A DNA stretch of 58,244 nt from the NCBI GenBank assembly GCA_910589075.1, contig CAJUSK010000024.1, forward strand, positions 1 to 58,244, in the 5' to 3' direction. The translations under genes and the position numbers were made by a program. Of the stretch, positions 39,143 through 48,011 are shown one piece after another (within the stretch, counting starts at the first letter, position 1; each line of letters begins with the position of its first letter). A model generated the notes under the pieces. It saw only the letters and a list, made by a program, of their open reading frames with translations, did no database searches and was not told the origin of the DNA. This DNA comes from an uncultured Lachnospiraceae bacterium (GTDB lineage Bacteria > Bacillota > Clostridia > Lachnospirales > Lachnospiraceae).

Positions 39143-40219
39143 ATGGAATATTGGAGACGATTAACAGAGTTCATTGTAAAAGACGTGGAGAATGCAAATG
39201 AGACAAAAAGAGCTTCCGTAATTATGCGTTCTTTTTCTCTGATTATGTGTGTCTATTTTCTGGTGCAGGGTATCTGTTTGATGGTCTGCGGGGTCTGGGG
39301 CGGTACCGGTATCAGGCTGCTTTGCCTGATGGGGTATGTGGGTGCATTCGGTTTTACATATTTGAACCGTACCCAAAGTGCTTTGTTTTATACCCTTTTT
39401 TTTACCATGGTGTGGGTGGTGCTTTATGTGGTTCTGTTTGGCTGGGACTGTGGTGTGCAGCATTTTCTGTTTGCCCTGCTGATCCTGTTTTTTGCGGCCA
39501 GTCATGAAAGTATACGCCGTAAAGTCTCCATTGCGGTGATTCTCTGTGCATTCCGCCTGTTTCTGTACGGGTATACCCGTGTCTGTGAGCCGTTTTTCCC
39601 GTTGAGCCAGGGAATGGTTTCTCTGATGCAGGTAATCAATACTGTCAGTATTTATGTCCTGATTTCGGTGATTATTATTCTGTTCTGCCAGGATTCCCTT
39701 GTGATGGAAAAGAAACTGGTTACATACAATGAACGGCTGAGAGAGGCTTCTCTGCATGATCCGCTGACCAAACTCTATAACAGGCGGGCCATGGTGGAAT
39801 ATCTGAATGAACTGACCAGGAAAAAGGCATGGTGCAATATCGCCATTGGGGATATTGACTTTTTTAAAAAAGTCAATGATACATACGGACATGAGGCGGG
39901 AGATGCAGTTCTTGTACATGTGGCCGGGCTTCTGTCGGACTGCATGGAGAATCAGGGAAGGGTATGCCGGTGGGGCGGCGAAGAATTCCTGCTTGTGTTC
40001 CGGGATATGAACGGTGAAAAAGCGCTGCTGGAATTGGAGAAGATCCGCGGGCTGATTGAACGGCAGCGGATTGTATATAAAGAAAAACAGATTTCGGTTA
40101 CGATGACCTTTGGCCTGGAAGAATATGACAACAACAAACCCATTGACCTGACGATCAACAATGCGGATCAGAAACTGTATATGGGCAAGAGCGGCGGCAG
40201 GAACCGGGTTATATTCTGA
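39143..40219 (+). CDS. Membrane-bound diguanylate cyclase (GGDEF)
   Basis: The 358-residue protein has five or six membrane helices (about 28-190) and a GGDEF domain starting at HDPLTKLYNRRAM. DIDFFKKVNDTYGHEAGDAVL and the signature RWGGEEFLLVF show an intact active site. c-di-GMP production is therefore expected. The four residues at the usual inhibitory-site position (five residues before GGEEF) are ENQG, not RxxD, so classical product inhibition is unlikely. The sensor part is not a recognised domain. Promoter as above. In a flagellated bacterium it may affect the motility switch; this is inference. dnaE follows after 34 bp. Confidence 0.92.
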   Translation: MEYWRRLTEFIVKDVENANETKRASVIMRSFSLIMCVYFLVQGICLMVCGVWGGTGIRLLCLMGYVGAFGFTYLNRTQSALFYTLFFTMVWVVLYVVLFGWDCGVQHFLFALLILFFAASHESIRRKVSIAVILCAFRLFLYGYTRVCEPFFPLSQGMVSLMQVINTVSIYVLISVIIILFCQDSLVMEKKLVTYNERLREASLHDPLTKLYNRRAMVEYLNELTRKKAWCNIAIGDIDFFKKVNDTYGHEAGDAVLVHVAGLLSDCMENQGRVCRWGGEEFLLVFRDMNGEKALLELEKIRGLIERQRIVYKEKQISVTMTFGLEEYDNNKPIDLTINNADQKLYMGKSGGRNRVIF

Positions 40220-40253
40220 CTGTCTGTGTATACTAAGAAAACGGAGAATAGAT

Positions 40254-43200
40254 ATGGCATTTGCACATTTGCACGTTCATACGGAGTACTCCCTGCTGGA
40301 CGGATCCAATAAAATCAAAGAATACGTAAAACGGGTGAAAGAACTGGGCATGGACAGCGCGGCGATTACGGATCATGGCGTGATGTATGGCGTGATTGAT
40401 TTTTACAGAGCAGCCAGGGAAGCGGGAATCAATCCTGTCATCGGCTGTGAGGTGTATGTGGCGCCCAATTCCCGTTTTGACAAGGAACTTACCGGCGGTG
40501 AGGACCGGTATTATCATCTGGTGCTTCTGGCGGAGAATAATACGGGCTATGCAAATCTGATGAAAATTGTCAGCCGGGGATTTACGGAAGGGTATTATTA
40601 TAAGCCCCGTGTGGATATGGAAGTGTTACAACAATTTCATGAAGGTGTTATCGCTCTTTCTGCCTGTCTGGCAGGCGAAGTGCAGCGCTATATCGTAAAA
40701 GGGCTTCTGGATGAGGCGAAAAAAGCAGCCAGGAAATATGAGTCCTGTTTCGGCAAAGGCAACTTTTTCCTGGAGATGCAGGACCATGGCATACCGGATC
40801 AGAAAACGGTAAATACGGTACTGCTCAGGATGAGCAGGGAACTGGATATTCCGCTGGTTGTGACCAATGATGTGCACTATACCTGTGCGGAAGATGAAAA
40901 GCCCCATGATATATTACTCTGCATTCAGACCGGGAAAAAGCTGGCTGATGAGGATCGGATGCGTTATGTGGGCGGGCAGTATTATGTGAAAAGCGAAGAA
41001 GAGATGAAGGGTCTGTTCCCCTATGCCTGGGAGGCGGTGGAGAATACACAGCGCATTGCGGACCGGTGCCATGTGGATATTGAATTTGGAGTGACCAGGC
41101 TGCCCAGATATGAAGTGCCGGACGGACATACCTCCTGGACTTATCTGCAGGAACTCTGTCAGAAAGGGCTCGCGGAACGGTATCCTGAGCAGATCCGGGC
41201 CGGTGAGGACCAGGCGCTGAAAGAACGGCTTTCATATGAACTGAATGTAATCAGGACCATGGGGTATGTGGATTATTTTCTGATTGTATGGGATTTTATC
41301 AATTATGCAAAAAGCAATGGCATTGCCGTCGGGCCGGGCAGAGGCAGCGCAGCGGGAAGTATTGTGTCTTATTGTCTCAGAATAACGGATATTGACCCCA
41401 TACGCTATCATTTGCTCTTTGAACGATTCCTGAATCCGGAACGTGTATCCATGCCGGATATAGATATTGATTTCTGCTTTGAGAGAAGGCAGGAAGTCAT
41501 TGATTATGTGGGCAGAAAGTACGGCCATGATAAGGTGGTGCAGATTGTCACCTTTGGTACGCTGGCGGCGAAAGGCGTCATCCGGGATGTGGGGCGTGTG
41601 ATGGACTTGCCCTACAGTTATGTGGATTCCATTGCCCGGATGGTTCCCAATGAACTGAATATTACCATAGACCGGGCACTGGAAATCAATCCGGAATTTC
41701 GAAAATTATATGAGGAAGACGAGCAGGTGCACAATTTGATTGTAATGTGCAGGCGGCTGGAGGGGCTGCCCCGGCATACTTCCATGCATGCGGCAGGGGT
41801 GGTGATCTGTCCGGAAAGTGCAGATGAGTTTGTCCCGCTGTCAAGAGGATCGGACGGTTCTGTTACCACACAGTTTACCATGACGACTCTGGAAGAGCTG
41901 GGGCTTCTGAAAATGGATTTCCTGGGGCTTCGTACCCTGACGGTCATTCAAAACGCTGTGGAAAATATCCGCAAAAGTACCGGTAAAGTCATTGATATGG
42001 ACAGTGTGGATTACAACGACAGGGCTGTGCTGGAGGCCATCGGCACGGGCAGGAATGAAGGGATCTTCCAGATAGAAAGCGGGGGCATGAAAACTTTCAT
42101 GAAGGAATTGAAACCGCAGAACCTGGAAGACATCATTGCGGGGATTTCCCTGTATCGTCCGGGTCCCATGGATTTTATCCCCAAATATATCAAAGGGAAA
42201 AACAGTAAAGGGGATATTGCCTATTCCTGTCCGGAACTGGAACCAATACTGGCGCCCACATATGGCTGTATCGTCTATCAGGAACAGGTCATGCAGATTG
42301 TGAGGGATCTGGGCGGCTATACCATGGGGCGGAGCGATCTGGTGCGCCGGGCCATGAGCAAGAAAAAACAGTCTGTTATGGAAAAGGAGCGGGCGAATTT
42401 TATCTTTGGCAATCCGGAGGAAGGCGTTCCCGGCTGTATTGCGCGGGGGATTCCGGAGAGTACTGCCAGCCGGATTTATGACGAGATGATGGATTTTGCC
42501 AAATATGCTTTCAACAAGTCCCATGCCGCCTGCTATGCAGTGGTTTCTTACCAGACGGCATGGCTGAAATATTACTATCCGTTGGAATTCATGGCTGCAC
42601 TGTTGACTTCCGTCATTGATAATCCAAAAAAAGTGTCCGAATATATTCTGACCTGCCGAAGTATGGGGATTTCTATTCTGCCGCCGGACATCAATTCCGG
42701 CGAGGTGGGTTTTTCCGTATCGGAAGGAGCCATCCGTTATGCGCTGACTGCCATTAAGAGCATCGGCAAGGGTGTGATTGATTACATTGTGGAGGAGCGG
42801 GAGCAGAGAGGGCTGTACAGAAATCTGAAAGATTTCATCACCCGTACGACCGGTTGTGACCTGAATAAAAGAGGCATAGAAAATCTGATCAAAGCCGGCG
42901 CTTTTGACGGACTGGGCGGAACCAGAAAGCAGCTTATGAGTATTTATGTGCAGGTGCTGGAAAGCATTCAGCAGAACAAAAAAAATAATATGGCAGGGCA
43001 GCTTACGCTGTTTGATCTGGCCGGAGAGGAGGAGAAAGAAAGCTATGATATCCGTCTGCCGGACGTGGGGGAATATTCCAGGGAAATGATACTGGCATTT
43101 GAAAAGGAAGTGCTGGGTATTTATGTCAGCGGCCATCCGCTGGAAGAATATGAGGCATTCTGGAAAAAATATGTTACATCTGCCACCTCCGCATTCCTGA

Positions 43201-43718
43201 TAGATGAAGAGACGGGGGCTGTCACACTTGAAAACGGCAGCAACGCCACCATTGGCGGGATCATAGCATCTAAAAAAATCAAGTATACAAAGCATGACAA
43301 AGTAATGGCATTTCTGCAGTTGGAGGATCTGGCAGGCAGCGTGGAAGTAATTGTGTTTCCGCAGAATTATGAAAAGTATTCCCATCTGCTTGTTCCGGAT
43401 AATAAAGTATTTATCCGGGGCAGAGTCGCTGTGGATGATGAAAAAGACGGTAAACTTATCTGTGAGGAGATGACTGCCTTTGAAGATATGCCAAGAACGC
43501 TCTGGATTAAATTCAGTACGATGGATGCATATGAAACCGGGAGAGATCCTATGTTTGAAATGCTGAAAGCATCGGACGGAAAAGACAGGGTGACAATCTA
43601 TATCGAACAGCCCCGGTCCATGAAAAAGCTGCCGGCCAATATGAGCGTGCGGGCAGATGAAACGCTGTTGCGGGAACTCGGCGGCCTGTTTGGAAATGAG
43701 AATGTAAAAGTGGTATAA
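40254..43718 (+). CDS. dnaE: DNA polymerase III alpha subunit, DnaE type
   Basis: The 1154-residue replicative polymerase has the N-terminal PHP domain (FAHLHVHTEYSLLDGSNKIK) and GPGRGSAAGSIVSYCL. The catalytic aspartates lie in MPDIDIDFCFERR, with QEQVMQIVRDLGGYTMGRSDLVRRAMSKKK downstream. A C-terminal OB fold starts near GGIIASKKIKYTKHDKVMAF, with VEVIVFPQNY. No 3'-5' exonuclease domain is present, as expected for DnaE rather than PolC. ATG 40254 was chosen because GGAGAATAG precedes it and MAFAHLHVHT begins the domain. The dnaE-pfkA order is common in Firmicutes. Confidence 0.96.
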   Translation: MAFAHLHVHTEYSLLDGSNKIKEYVKRVKELGMDSAAITDHGVMYGVIDFYRAAREAGINPVIGCEVYVAPNSRFDKELTGGEDRYYHLVLLAENNTGYANLMKIVSRGFTEGYYYKPRVDMEVLQQFHEGVIALSACLAGEVQRYIVKGLLDEAKKAARKYESCFGKGNFFLEMQDHGIPDQKTVNTVLLRMSRELDIPLVVTNDVHYTCAEDEKPHDILLCIQTGKKLADEDRMRYVGGQYYVKSEEEMKGLFPYAWEAVENTQRIADRCHVDIEFGVTRLPRYEVPDGHTSWTYLQELCQKGLAERYPEQIRAGEDQALKERLSYELNVIRTMGYVDYFLIVWDFINYAKSNGIAVGPGRGSAAGSIVSYCLRITDIDPIRYHLLFERFLNPERVSMPDIDIDFCFERRQEVIDYVGRKYGHDKVVQIVTFGTLAAKGVIRDVGRVMDLPYSYVDSIARMVPNELNITIDRALEINPEFRKLYEEDEQVHNLIVMCRRLEGLPRHTSMHAAGVVICPESADEFVPLSRGSDGSVTTQFTMTTLEELGLLKMDFLGLRTLTVIQNAVENIRKSTGKVIDMDSVDYNDRAVLEAIGTGRNEGIFQIESGGMKTFMKELKPQNLEDIIAGISLYRPGPMDFIPKYIKGKNSKGDIAYSCPELEPILAPTYGCIVYQEQVMQIVRDLGGYTMGRSDLVRRAMSKKKQSVMEKERANFIFGNPEEGVPGCIARGIPESTASRIYDEMMDFAKYAFNKSHAACYAVVSYQTAWLKYYYPLEFMAALLTSVIDNPKKVSEYILTCRSMGISILPPDINSGEVGFSVSEGAIRYALTAIKSIGKGVIDYIVEEREQRGLYRNLKDFITRTTGCDLNKRGIENLIKAGAFDGLGGTRKQLMSIYVQVLESIQQNKKNNMAGQLTLFDLAGEEEKESYDIRLPDVGEYSREMILAFEKEVLGIYVSGHPLEEYEAFWKKYVTSATSAFLIDEETGAVTLENGSNATIGGIIASKKIKYTKHDKVMAFLQLEDLAGSVEVIVFPQNYEKYSHLLVPDNKVFIRGRVAVDDEKDGKLICEEMTAFEDMPRTLWIKFSTMDAYETGRDPMFEMLKASDGKDRVTIYIEQPRSMKKLPANMSVRADETLLRELGGLFGNENVKVV

Positions 43719-43732
43719 AACAGGGAAAATGA

Positions 43733-43761
43733 TTGAAATACGCAGTAAAAACGTTTAAAAT
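43733..43761 (+). promoter_or_regulatory. Possible promoter of pfkA
   Basis: TTGAAA (43733-43738), 17-bp spacer, TAAAAT (43756-43761), 76 bp upstream of the start codon. Confidence 0.4.
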
Positions 43762-43836
43762 ATGATAGACGGCATCTGTTGTAAGAAAGGGCTTTGGGAA
43801 GGGCAGATGCGGAATGAATAATGAGGAGGAACCAGC

Positions 43837-44811
43837 ATGGGAAAAGAGATTAACACCATCGGTGTGTTGACAAGCGGTGGAGATGCGCCGGGAATGAATG
43901 CAGCCATCCGTGCAGTTGTCCGGAAAGCGATTGGTAATGGCGTTAAGGTAAAGGGCATTAAAAAAGGTTATCAGGGGTTGCTGAATGAAGAAATTATAGA
44001 TATGGAAGCCCGCAGTGTATCAGATACGATTCAGAGGGGCGGCACCATATTGGGTACGGCCAGATGCCATGAGTTCCGTACGGAAGAGGGGCAGGCCAAA
44101 GGAGCTGATATTTGCCGCAAACATGGCATAGGCGGTCTGGTTGTCATCGGCGGGGACGGTTCTTACCGGGGCGCTCAGGCACTTTCCAGACAGGGAATTA
44201 ATACCATCGGTATTCCGGGAACCATAGACCTGGATATTGCGTGCACGGAATATACCATCGGGTTTGATACCGCCGTAAATACGGCAATGAACGCCATTGA
44301 CAAGGTGCGTGACACATCCTCTTCCCATGAGCGGTGCAGTATTATTGAAGTTATGGGCAGGAATGCGGGATATATCGCGCTCTGGTGCGGTGTGGCAAAC
44401 GGTGCGGAGGATATTCTGATTCCTGAGAAATATGACTATAACGAGCAGGAAATCATCAACAATATCATCCGGAACAGGAAAAAAGGAAAGACACATCATA
44501 TTATCATCAACGCGGAAGGCATTGGACATTCCACTTCTATGGCCCGCAGGATTGAGGCCGCTACCGGTGTGGAAACAAGGGCCACGATTTTAGGCTACAT
44601 GCAGCGCGGCGGCAGCCCTACCTGCAAAGACCGTTTCTATGCGTCGATTATGGGCGCTTATGCAGCGGACATTCTCTGTGAAGGCGGCACAAACAGGGTA
44701 GTGGGATACCAGCATGGTAAGTTCGTTGATTTTGATATTGAAGAAGCGCTGGCCATGAAGAAGGATATTAACGACTTCCAGTTTGATGTGAGCAGAGTGT
44801 TATCAATGTAA
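43837..44811 (+). CDS. pfkA: ATP-dependent 6-phosphofructokinase
   Basis: PfkA phosphorylates fructose-6-phosphate. The 324-residue protein has VLTSGGDAPGMNAAIRAVVR, GGDGSYRGAQAL (Gly after GGD supports ATP rather than pyrophosphate use) and GIPGTIDLDIACTEYTIGFD with the catalytic Asp of TID. It also has EVMGRNAGYIALW and LGYMQRGGSPTCKDR. The usual TIDND is TIDLD here, a variant I have seen in relatives. AGGAGGA precedes the ATG. It likely has its own promoter and may run on into the methyltransferase gene 43 bp downstream. Confidence 0.95.
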   Translation: MGKEINTIGVLTSGGDAPGMNAAIRAVVRKAIGNGVKVKGIKKGYQGLLNEEIIDMEARSVSDTIQRGGTILGTARCHEFRTEEGQAKGADICRKHGIGGLVVIGGDGSYRGAQALSRQGINTIGIPGTIDLDIACTEYTIGFDTAVNTAMNAIDKVRDTSSSHERCSIIEVMGRNAGYIALWCGVANGAEDILIPEKYDYNEQEIINNIIRNRKKGKTHHIIINAEGIGHSTSMARRIEAATGVETRATILGYMQRGGSPTCKDRFYASIMGAYAADILCEGGTNRVVGYQHGKFVDFDIEEALAMKKDINDFQFDVSRVLSM

Positions 44812-44854
44812 TCACCATATCTGTTGCGGGTGCGTGGATAAAAGGAGCTGTGCA

Positions 44855-45649
44855 ATGATTACAAGTCCTGGAAATGCAAGGATAAAAGCGGTGGTGCAGT
44901 TAAAACAGAAGGCAAAGGCGCGGAGAGAAATGAAAGCCTTTCTGGTAGAAGGGATCAAACTGTTTCTGGAGGCGCCTGTGGAACGGATTCGGGAAGTTTA
45001 TATTTCCGAATCTTTTTCCTGTCCGGATAAAGAAGCCCGTGACGCTGTATGGGATAAACTGGGCAGGATGCATTTCGAAACGGTTTCAGAGGCCGTGTTT
45101 GAAAAGATTTCGGACACCTGTACGCCCCAGGGGATTCTCTGTGTCATGGAAGCATATCATTATACGCTGCCTGATTTGCTGCGGCCTGAGAAGCCTCTGT
45201 TGCTTCTGCTGGAAAATATACAGGATCCCGGCAACCTGGGAACGATGATACGGACCGGGGAAGGCGCAGGGATTGACGGTGTAATCCTTTCGGGAGATAC
45301 GGTTGATCCGGGGAACCCCAAGACGGTACGCGCCACCATGGGATCCATTTACCGGGTTCCGTTTCTGTGTACGGAAAATCTGCCGGATACAATCAGAGAA
45401 CTGAAAGACAGCGGGATCCGTATCTATGCGGCACATCTGCAGGGAACAGTCAATTACGATGCGTGTGATTACAGGGGTGGCAGCGCTTTTCTGATTGGAA
45501 ACGAGGCGAAGGGGCTGCGCCGGGAGAGCGCCGCCCTGGCAGACCAATATATGAAAATCCCCATGGCGGGCAAAGTGGAATCCCTGAACGCAGGGATAGC
45601 GGCGGCACTTCTTATGTATGAGGCGGCACGGCAAAGGAGAAATGTATGA
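44855..45649 (+). CDS. TrmH/SpoU-family RNA 2'-O-methyltransferase
   Basis: The 264-residue protein has an N-terminal substrate-binding part (SPGNARIKAVVQLKQKAKARREMKAFLVEG). The SPOUT knot follows: LLENIQDPGNLGTMIRTGEGAGIDG, GDTVDPGNPKTVRATMGSIYRVPF, FLIGNEAKGLRRES and the C-terminal IPMAGKVESLNAGIAAALLMYEA. These are the three SpoU motifs. The RNA target (rRNA or tRNA) cannot be told from sequence. ATG 44855 was chosen for AAAGGAG upstream. The end overlaps proC by 4 bp (ATGA). Confidence 0.92.
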   Translation: MITSPGNARIKAVVQLKQKAKARREMKAFLVEGIKLFLEAPVERIREVYISESFSCPDKEARDAVWDKLGRMHFETVSEAVFEKISDTCTPQGILCVMEAYHYTLPDLLRPEKPLLLLLENIQDPGNLGTMIRTGEGAGIDGVILSGDTVDPGNPKTVRATMGSIYRVPFLCTENLPDTIRELKDSGIRIYAAHLQGTVNYDACDYRGGSAFLIGNEAKGLRRESAALADQYMKIPMAGKVESLNAGIAAALLMYEAARQRRNV

Positions 45650-46440
45650 ACATCGGAATGATTGGATTGGGAAATATGGCGGACGCCATCATCGGCGGTA
45701 TGCTGAAACAGAAGATTGTGAAAACGCAGGAACTGATGGGTTCGGCAGCAACGGACAGAACAGTAGCCCGGATGGCGGAGAAATATGGTATCCTGACGAC
45801 AAGAGACAATCGGGCGGTGGCAGAATGGGCAGACATAGTAGTGCTGGCCGTAAAACCTCAGTTTCTGGAAACCGTGATTGCAGAGATAAAAGAGGCCATC
45901 CGGGAAGAGACATTGCTGGTCACTGTTGCAGCGGGAAAAAGCATACAGTGGTATGAAACTGCATTTGAGAGGCCCATCCGGCTGATACGCTGTATGCCCA
46001 ATACGCCGGCTCTGGTGGGAGAGGGCTGTACGGCTGTGTGCCCCGGCGGAAATGTAACAGAAGAAGAAAAGGCATATGTACTGCGGCTGATGGGCAGCTT
46101 TGGCAGGACCTGCCTGATACCGGAATCCAGGATGGACGCTTTTTCCGCAGTGGCGGGCAGTTCACCGGCGTTTGTGTTTCTGTTTCTGGAAGCGTTGACC
46201 GACGGCGGGGTGGCCGCAGGTATGACAAGGGCTGAAGCCATAGAGGCAGCAGCGCAGGCTGTGCTGGGCAGCGCCAGGCTTTTGCTGGAAACCGGCAGGC
46301 ATCCGGGAGAATTGAAGGATATGGTCTGTTCTCCGGGGGGCACCACCATCCAGGGGGTAAAGGCACTGGAACAGGGCGGAATGCGCGGCGCGGTTATGGA
46401 CGCGGTAGCAGCATGTGTGGAACGGGCCGGAAAACTTTAG
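45646..46440 (+). CDS. proC: Pyrroline-5-carboxylate reductase
   Basis: ProC reduces pyrroline-5-carboxylate to proline with NAD(P)H. The 264-residue protein begins MNIGMIGLGNMADAIIGGML, has VLAVKPQFLETVI, the CMPNTPALVGEGCTAV segment, and the C-terminal dimer motif GSSPAFVFLFLEALTDGGVAAGMTRAEA followed by SPGGTTIQGVKALEQGGMRGAVMDAV. All conserved blocks are present. The start overlaps the methyltransferase stop (ATGA), so both are translated from one message. No proA or proB is adjacent. Confidence 0.95.
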   Translation: MNIGMIGLGNMADAIIGGMLKQKIVKTQELMGSAATDRTVARMAEKYGILTTRDNRAVAEWADIVVLAVKPQFLETVIAEIKEAIREETLLVTVAAGKSIQWYETAFERPIRLIRCMPNTPALVGEGCTAVCPGGNVTEEEKAYVLRLMGSFGRTCLIPESRMDAFSAVAGSSPAFVFLFLEALTDGGVAAGMTRAEAIEAAAQAVLGSARLLLETGRHPGELKDMVCSPGGTTIQGVKALEQGGMRGAVMDAVAACVERAGKL

Positions 46441-46488
46441 AAAATTTTTTCAAAAAAATGGTATAAATCTCTTCAAAAATGTTAAAAC

Positions 46489-46517
46489 TTGACAATGTGT
46501 CATGAATTTGTTATTAT
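46489..46517 (+). promoter_or_regulatory. Promoter of the SleB-type hydrolase gene
   Basis: TTGACA (46489-46494), 17-bp spacer, TATTAT (46512-46517) in a very AT-rich leader, 69 bp from the start codon. Confidence 0.6.
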
Positions 46518-46585
46518 TTAAAAAATGATTAATAAATTCGTAATATTTTTATTACAAATTTATTAATAACATTTTGGAGGGAATT

Positions 46586-47740
46586 ATGAAAACAAAGGGC
46601 AGAAGGCTGTTGCATCACCTTTCCGGTATACTTATGGGAGTAGCCGCATTTGGTCTGTTGCAGATAGCTGCTGTTGCAGGCAGTACGGATAGCCTGCACT
46701 CATTAAACGTGGGTGCGGCTGCAATACTGGATGCCGATCTGACAGTGGAAGAAAAGGATGGTTCAGAAGTAGCTTCCGTTTCCCGCAATCTGAAAGAAGA
46801 AACGGAAAAAAACAAAGACAGAGAAAAGGACAGCGAAGCGTCGGAAGAAGAGGAAGACGCCGAAGAGTCCAACCTGGTTATGGCAAACTGCGAGAACGCA
46901 GTGAATGTGCGTATGGAAGCGAGCGAGGATTCCGATAAAGTCGGAAAACTGTACAGCGACTGTGGCGGCGAGATATTGGAGAGACGTAACGGTTGGACGA
47001 AATTACGATCCGGAAATGTTACAGGCTGGACGAAGGATGAGTATCTCCTGTTTGGAGAAGATGCGGAGGACATGGCAGAAGATCTGGGGAATCTGATCGC
47101 CACCATAGAGGCCGATACCCTCCGGATCAGGAAGGAACCTCATTCCAGTGCCGGCGTGTGGGGTCTTGTCGGAAAAAATGAAGAAATGAAAGCGCTGGAA
47201 GTGCTCAATGACGAATGGGTCAGTGTTGAATGGCAGGGGGATATCGGTTATGTGTCCGCCGAATACATTCGGATCAAGTTTGTGATTGATTCCGGCGAGA
47301 CAATGGAAGAGATTAAGAAGAGAGAAGAAAAAGAGCTGGAGGAGAAGCGCAAGGCGGATGCCGAGAAGGCGAAGCTCACAGAGAACCGCGGCGCGGTACC
47401 GGTGGGGGCTTCCGACGATATGCTTCTGGCGGCTCTGATCCAGTGTGAAGCAGGCAATCAGCCATATGAAGGAAAGCTGGCGGTAGGGGCAGTTGTTATG
47501 AACCGTGTACGCAGCGGCGGATACCCCAATACCATTTCCGGTGTCATCTATGCTTCCGGACAGTTTACACCGGCAGGTAACGGTAAAGTGGCAAAACGAC
47601 TGGAAGCAGGCATTCAGGAGAGCTGCATTCAGGCAGCGCGGGAGGCCATTGCGGGTGCATCCAATGTGGGAGGCGCCACCCATTTCAGACGGGCCGGCAA
47701 TCACGACGGGCTGGTGATAGGCAATCATGTATTCTGGTAA
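46586..47740 (+). CDS. Secreted SH3b and SleB-type cell-wall hydrolase
   Basis: The 384-residue protein has an N-terminal signal sequence (GILMGVAAFGLLQIAAVAGS), an acidic linker (about 65-95), two bacterial SH3 repeats (NCENAVNVRMEASEDSDKVGKL; IEADTLRIRKEPHSSAGVWG), a charged helical linker, and a SleB/CwlJ (Hydrolase_2) domain. The last has LLAALIQCEAGNQPYEGKLAVGAVVMNRV with the expected catalytic Glu, and YASGQFTPAGNGKV. Such enzymes cut peptidoglycan; SleB itself acts on spore cortex, but SH3b-bearing versions are often vegetative. ATG 46586 has GGAGGG upstream. A terminator flanked by two palindromic repeats follows. Confidence 0.88.
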   Translation: MKTKGRRLLHHLSGILMGVAAFGLLQIAAVAGSTDSLHSLNVGAAAILDADLTVEEKDGSEVASVSRNLKEETEKNKDREKDSEASEEEEDAEESNLVMANCENAVNVRMEASEDSDKVGKLYSDCGGEILERRNGWTKLRSGNVTGWTKDEYLLFGEDAEDMAEDLGNLIATIEADTLRIRKEPHSSAGVWGLVGKNEEMKALEVLNDEWVSVEWQGDIGYVSAEYIRIKFVIDSGETMEEIKKREEKELEEKRKADAEKAKLTENRGAVPVGASDDMLLAALIQCEAGNQPYEGKLAVGAVVMNRVRSGGYPNTISGVIYASGQFTPAGNGKVAKRLEAGIQESCIQAAREAIAGASNVGGATHFRRAGNHDGLVIGNHVFW

Positions 47741-47783
47741 TTATATAGAAATCATTTTGTGATATTTTTTATCCGAATGAGAA

Positions 47784-47825
47784 CAATCAAAAGTGCGCTT
47801 TGCAAGTTTTCGATTGTGATGAATC
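47784..47825 (-). repeat. Palindromic repeat family, copy 7 (reverse orientation)
   Basis: Read on the minus strand: TTCATCACAATCGAAAAC ... AAGCGCACTTTTGATTG, matching the family consensus. It lies immediately left of the hydrolase terminator. Confidence 0.6.
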
Positions 47826-47826
47826 A

Positions 47827-47866
47827 GGGGTATTCCGACGGTTAAGCCTAAGGGATACCCTTTTTG
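47827..47866 (+). terminator. Terminator of the SleB-type hydrolase gene
   Basis: GGGTATTCC ... GGGATACCC plus TTTTTG, with a loop of about 16 bases; one G-U type position. Confidence 0.7.
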
Positions 47867-47867
47867 A

Positions 47868-47907
47868 TTCATGACATAAGAATGTTTACAAAGCGTATTT
47901 TCTGTTG
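47868..47907 (+). repeat. Palindromic repeat family, copy 8
   Basis: TTCATGACATAAGAATG ... AAAGCGTATTTTCTGTTG. It is in direct orientation, forming a large inverted pair with copy 7 around the terminator. Confidence 0.6.
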
Positions 47908-47948
47908 CCTGCAAAATATAAAAATATCTGGTAATCCCGTGCTTTTAC

Positions 47949-47977
47949 TTGAATGAATAAGTTTTCTATAGTAAGAT
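47949..47977 (+). promoter_or_regulatory. Promoter of the NfeD-SPFH pair
   Basis: TTGAAT (47949-47954), 17-bp spacer, TAAGAT (47972-47977), 35 bp from the NfeD start. Confidence 0.5.
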
Positions 47978-48011
47978 AAAAATGCATATTAAAAGAAAGG
48001 GGAGAGAATGC

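Noticed and set aside
41841..43385. A 514-codon open frame on the - strand
   Set aside because: It is entirely antisense to dnaE, which has intact catalytic motifs.
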